Positions 50,720 through 53,024 of a DNA stretch of 53,024 bases are shown one piece after another. This DNA is from Fibrobacter succinogenes. GTDB lineage: Bacteria > Fibrobacterota > Fibrobacteria > Fibrobacterales > Fibrobacteraceae. The stretch lies in the NCBI GenBank assembly GCA_902799745.1, contig CADCBQ010000018.1, positions 52,987 to 106,010 of the forward strand, given 5' to 3'. A model generated the notes under the pieces. The model made no database searches. It saw only the letters and a program-made list of their open reading frames with translations, and was not told where the DNA came from. Numbering within the stretch: position 1 is the stretch's first letter; each line of letters begins with the position of its first letter. The translations under genes were made by a program, and so were the position numbers.

Positions 50720-51529
50720 TTAAATCCAGTAAATGTCGCAAAGAGTGTGCGGTGATGTCCTGTTCCCTTCGGGAGGGGGCGTCATGTAATCGCCGTACAT
50801 CTGCGTCAGCCATTTGTCGTATTCTGCGGTAACCATGAATTCCTCATTGTCGAAAGGGACTTTGATGAATTTCTCGAACATGCAGCGCGGATAGACAGAC
50901 CTGTAGGCTCCTTCGAGTCTTGGGTCGAGCGCGAAAGCGACGTATTTCGCCTTGTCGTTGGTCAGCACGGATGCTTTTTCGTATTCTTTCTCGACAATTT
51001 TGCGTATGGATACGGGGAACATGATGATTTTAGCGATGCGTATAAGAATTCGTTTCCACCAGACATTCTTTTTCCCTGGCTTGACGAGCTTAATGCGGAA
51101 TATTTTCTTGAGTCGGTCAAGGGTGCCGATGAATCGAGTGCATTCTTCCCGTGTATCAAACATATAGTCGAATGGGAATACGTCAATGTTCACGCCAATG
51201 TTCTTCATGGATACATTTTCGTCCAAGATAGTGCGTGTGTCGGCAATTTTAGCGTAGGGATAGTGGTAGTCGGAATCTTTACGGTAATCGTAAAGACGGT
51301 ATTGGCCATCTTTGGACGTGTAGGTTTTGACAAGCTTCTCGTAGTCGGAACGTAGAAGCGCAATGTCGATGTCGTCATCCCACGGAATATATCCCTTGTG
51401 ACGTATGGCTCCCAGCATAGAACCAAATGCGAGTGTATAATGGAGGCCGTTTTCCTCGCAGAAACGGTGGACATCCTTGAGGATGTCCACCTGAATGCTT
51501 TTCATTTCCGAGATGGAGATTTTTCTCAT
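50720..51529 (-). CDS. LicD family phosphotransferase
   Basis: This 269-residue protein has FGSMLGAIRHKGYIPWDDDI with the metal-binding Asp51-55 cluster, and VNIDVFPFDYM, the second conserved Asp region. The family uses CDP-choline in some species; the human homologues fukutin and FKRP use CDP-ribitol. With tagD in the same operon, CDP-glycerol is a plausible donor here (inference). It overlaps the upstream LicD gene by ATGA. The C-terminal MTPPPEGNR segment is shared with its neighbour, showing a common origin. Confidence 0.88.
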   Translation of the reverse strand: MRKISISEMKSIQVDILKDVHRFCEENGLHYTLAFGSMLGAIRHKGYIPWDDDIDIALLRSDYEKLVKTYTSKDGQYRLYDYRKDSDYHYPYAKIADTRTILDENVSMKNIGVNIDVFPFDYMFDTREECTRFIGTLDRLKKIFRIKLVKPGKKNVWWKRILIRIAKIIMFPVSIRKIVEKEYEKASVLTNDKAKYVAFALDPRLEGAYRSVYPRCMFEKFIKVPFDNEEFMVTAEYDKWLTQMYGDYMTPPPEGNRTSPHTLCDIYWI

Positions 51530-52356
51530 GCGTCTTTCCAGAAAAACCTATTGTGGTCGAGACTGTGTTGTTCTCGCTTGTCTTCGGGAGGCGGGGTCAT
51601 GTAATCTGAACCGAATATAATATTCAGGACGGAGTCCCAATCTTTCGGAGCCAGAAATTTTTCACCTTCAAATTCAAGCTCAATGAGATCTTCAAAATAT
51701 CTCTTCTCGTACCATTCGCTTTCACCGACCGTATTGCAGGCGAACTGGCTGCAATAGGGGGCTGTTTCATAAGGTGTCTCTGTGCATCGATCGATGAGCT
51801 GCTTGTTGACTTTTTTGACATCAAGTCTGCAGTACTTAATCTTACGGAGAATCTGTCTGATACTATGTTTTAGGGAAAGATCAAAAGATGGGTTTGGCAT
51901 GGCACGACGTGCCGTCAGCTGCAATCTGCGAATGGCCGTTATTTCAGGCATTTTCTTTTTCATTGTGCCGATATCGTCAAGACCGTCTATCGGGAAAATG
52001 TCAACCCAAAGTCCAAGCTCTTTGCTTCTGCTCGATGGAAACCAGGGAAGAGTTGATTTCATGAAGGTTCGTTTGGTGTCACAGACTCGGGCAAAAGCAA
52101 TGTAGCTGTCTGAAGGGGGAACCATGACGTAACCGTTCTCAGATTTATAGGCCTTGATAAATCGTTCGTAGTTGGGACGTGTCATGTATAAATCGATGTC
52201 GTCATCCCAGGGAATGAATCCTTTATGACGAACGGCTCCAAGTAAAGTGCCGTAAGCGAGGGAATATTGGATGTCGTTTTTAATGCAGAATGCGTGAATA
52301 TCTTTCAGAATGTCGAATAGGACCTGTTGCATGTCCTTGAGTGTAAGCTCTTTCAT
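51526..52356 (-). CDS. LicD family phosphotransferase
   Basis: The 276-residue protein has YGTLLGAVRHKGFIPWDDDI in the same register (Asp51-55) as the neighbouring LicD protein, GLWVDIFPIDGL as second Asp motif, and MTPPPEDKR near the end. The two are clearly paralogues, probably by tandem duplication, but have diverged over most of their length, so they may act on different sugars or with different donors. It is separated by 9 nt from tagD and is translated downstream of it. Confidence 0.88.
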   Translation of the reverse strand: MKELTLKDMQQVLFDILKDIHAFCIKNDIQYSLAYGTLLGAVRHKGFIPWDDDIDLYMTRPNYERFIKAYKSENGYVMVPPSDSYIAFARVCDTKRTFMKSTLPWFPSSRSKELGLWVDIFPIDGLDDIGTMKKKMPEITAIRRLQLTARRAMPNPSFDLSLKHSIRQILRKIKYCRLDVKKVNKQLIDRCTETPYETAPYCSQFACNTVGESEWYEKRYFEDLIELEFEGEKFLAPKDWDSVLNIIFGSDYMTPPPEDKREQHSLDHNRFFWKDA

Positions 52357-52365
52357 TTTTCCCTG

Positions 52366-52755
52366 TTATTGTTGTAGATCTTTCTTTATTTGGGTGGTGC
52401 TGATTTCTGGGGTTCTTTCTAGATAAACGACTTCGCATTCATCTTTCAGAAAGTCAAACTTTCCTTTCCAGTCATCACCCATAACAAAGGTGTCTATATG
52501 GTATTCCTTAACATCTGTTTTTTTCTGTTCCCAACATTCTTCGGGAATGACTAAATCTACATAACGAATCGCTTCGAGGAGCTGTTTGCGTATTTCATAA
52601 CTGAAATAGCATTTCTTTTGTTTTGCATTCCAATTGAATTCATCTGTAGATAAGGCGACCACTAAATAATCGCCAAGAGCTTTGGCTCTTCGTAAAAGAT
52701 TTATATGACCGTAGTGTAGAAGGTCGAATGTTCCGTAAGTAATAATGCGTTTCAT
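52366..52755 (-). CDS. tagD: Glycerol-3-phosphate cytidylyltransferase
   Basis: This 129-residue enzyme makes CDP-glycerol from CTP and glycerol 3-phosphate. It has TYGTFDLLHYGHINLLRRAK with the HxGH motif at 14-17, ALSTDEFN, and ERTPEISTTQIKKDL near the end, the TagD/GCT signature. In Gram-positive bacteria the product feeds teichoic acids; here, in a diderm, it more likely feeds glycerol-phosphate decoration of a surface glycan. It is first in a five-gene minus-strand operon with three LicD genes and a flippase. GAGGG is a usable Shine-Dalgarno site. Confidence 0.92.
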   Translation of the reverse strand: MKRIITYGTFDLLHYGHINLLRRAKALGDYLVVALSTDEFNWNAKQKKCYFSYEIRKQLLEAIRYVDLVIPEECWEQKKTDVKEYHIDTFVMGDDWKGKFDFLKDECEVVYLERTPEISTTQIKKDLQQ

Positions 52756-52802
52756 AAAGGAACCCTCTTTTCTTTAAAATATAGATATAAATGGCTGAAT
52801 GT

Positions 52803-52835
52803 CTTGCAAATGACAGAAATAAAAATGTATCTTTG
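52803..52835 (+). promoter_or_regulatory. Bacteroidota-type promoter of the PEP-mutase-type gene
   Basis: CTTG (52803-52806), 21 nt, TATCTTTG (52828-52835). The -7 half matches TAnnTTTG exactly; the -33 half has one mismatch. The ATG is 21 nt further on. Confidence 0.6.
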
Positions 52836-52856
52836 GACAAAAATATTGGTATTATC

Positions 52857-53024
52857 ATGGCAAAAACAGTCTATTTAGGAATGATCGGTGACATCATGCA
52901 CCCGGGTCTCATCAATATCATCAATGAGGGGGCCAAATACGGTGACGTGATGATTGGACTCTTTACGGACAAGGCGATTGCGACTCACAAGCGCCTCCCG
53001 TATCTGAATTACGAACAGCGCAAG
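52857..53024 (+). CDS. PEP mutase-type protein, N-terminal cytidylyltransferase domain (partial)
   Basis: The frame is open from ATG 52857 to the window end (56 codons). The visible part, YLGMIGDIMHPGLINIINEG and GLFTDKAIATHKRLPYL, matches from memory the N-terminal nucleotidyltransferase domain that is fused to phosphoenolpyruvate mutase in many bacteria. That fusion starts phosphonate synthesis and can activate the phosphonate, often 2-aminoethylphosphonate, with CTP. The second His of the HxGH motif is Leu here (HPGL), which may be normal in this family. The mutase part lies beyond the window, so the call rests on 56 residues. Divergent from tagD. Confidence 0.7.
   Translation, partial: MAKTVYLGMIGDIMHPGLINIINEGAKYGDVMIGLFTDKAIATHKRLPYLNYEQRK

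Overview
The window looks like a chromosomal segment of a Fibrobacter species (Fibrobacterota, the rumen cellulose degraders). The main reason is four large secreted proteins carrying the 'fibro-slime' (PA14-like) domain, a hallmark of F. succinogenes outer-membrane adhesion proteins. Ser/Pro linkers, type IX secretion (T9SS)-like C-terminal modules and promoter-like TAnnTTTG elements of the Bacteroidota type fit this. The assignment rests on recognised families only; no search was run.

Layout. 1-396: the end of a secreted protein with a Ser/Pro linker and a T9SS-like C-terminal domain. 531-1543: azlC-azlD amino-acid exporter. 1600-2433: an arylamine N-acetyltransferase-like enzyme whose frame contains dispersed palindromic repeats. 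2466-8718: an apparent operon of lipoprotein, outer-membrane beta-barrel protein and the first fibro-slime protein. 8857-11007: a short fibro-slime protein. 11040-13337 (minus): a MATE transporter and an FHA-GGDEF diguanylate cyclase. 13637-23227: two very large fibro-slime paralogues. 23286-23684: a SPOR-type secreted protein. 23775-28844 (minus): a giant SF1-helicase-like protein with ruined nucleotide-binding motifs, and gluQ. 28924-38485: M16-like lipoprotein, an unknown secreted protein, trmH, an MCE/MlaD protein, ptsH-ptsI, a lytic transglycosylase and an EamA-type transporter. 38536-41337: a CotH-kinase/lamin-tail lipoprotein.

41486-53024 is a surface-glycan region. On the plus strand lie UDP-glucose dehydrogenase (of the type otherwise typical of animals and plants), two GT4 and one GT2 glycosyltransferases, a radical SAM/SPASM protein and a Wzy/ligase-like membrane protein. 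Converging on these from the minus strand is a tight operon of TagD (CDP-glycerol synthesis), three LicD-family phosphotransferases and a Wzx-type flippase. Divergent from tagD, and cut by the window end, is the N-terminal cytidylyltransferase domain of a PEP-mutase-type phosphonate enzyme. Together these suggest a glycan built on uronic acid and decorated with CDP/CMP-activated polar groups (glycerol phosphate and/or aminoethylphosphonate).

The most general observation concerns gene starts. At least nine genes that look first in their transcription unit have no visible Shine-Dalgarno sequence; instead a TAnnTT(T)-type -7 element ends only 4-8 nt before the ATG, which predicts leaderless or nearly leaderless mRNAs. 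Downstream operon genes and the fibro-slime genes have ordinary Shine-Dalgarno sites. No tRNA, rRNA, CRISPR array or insertion sequence was seen, and no gene-free stretch exceeds 300 bases.
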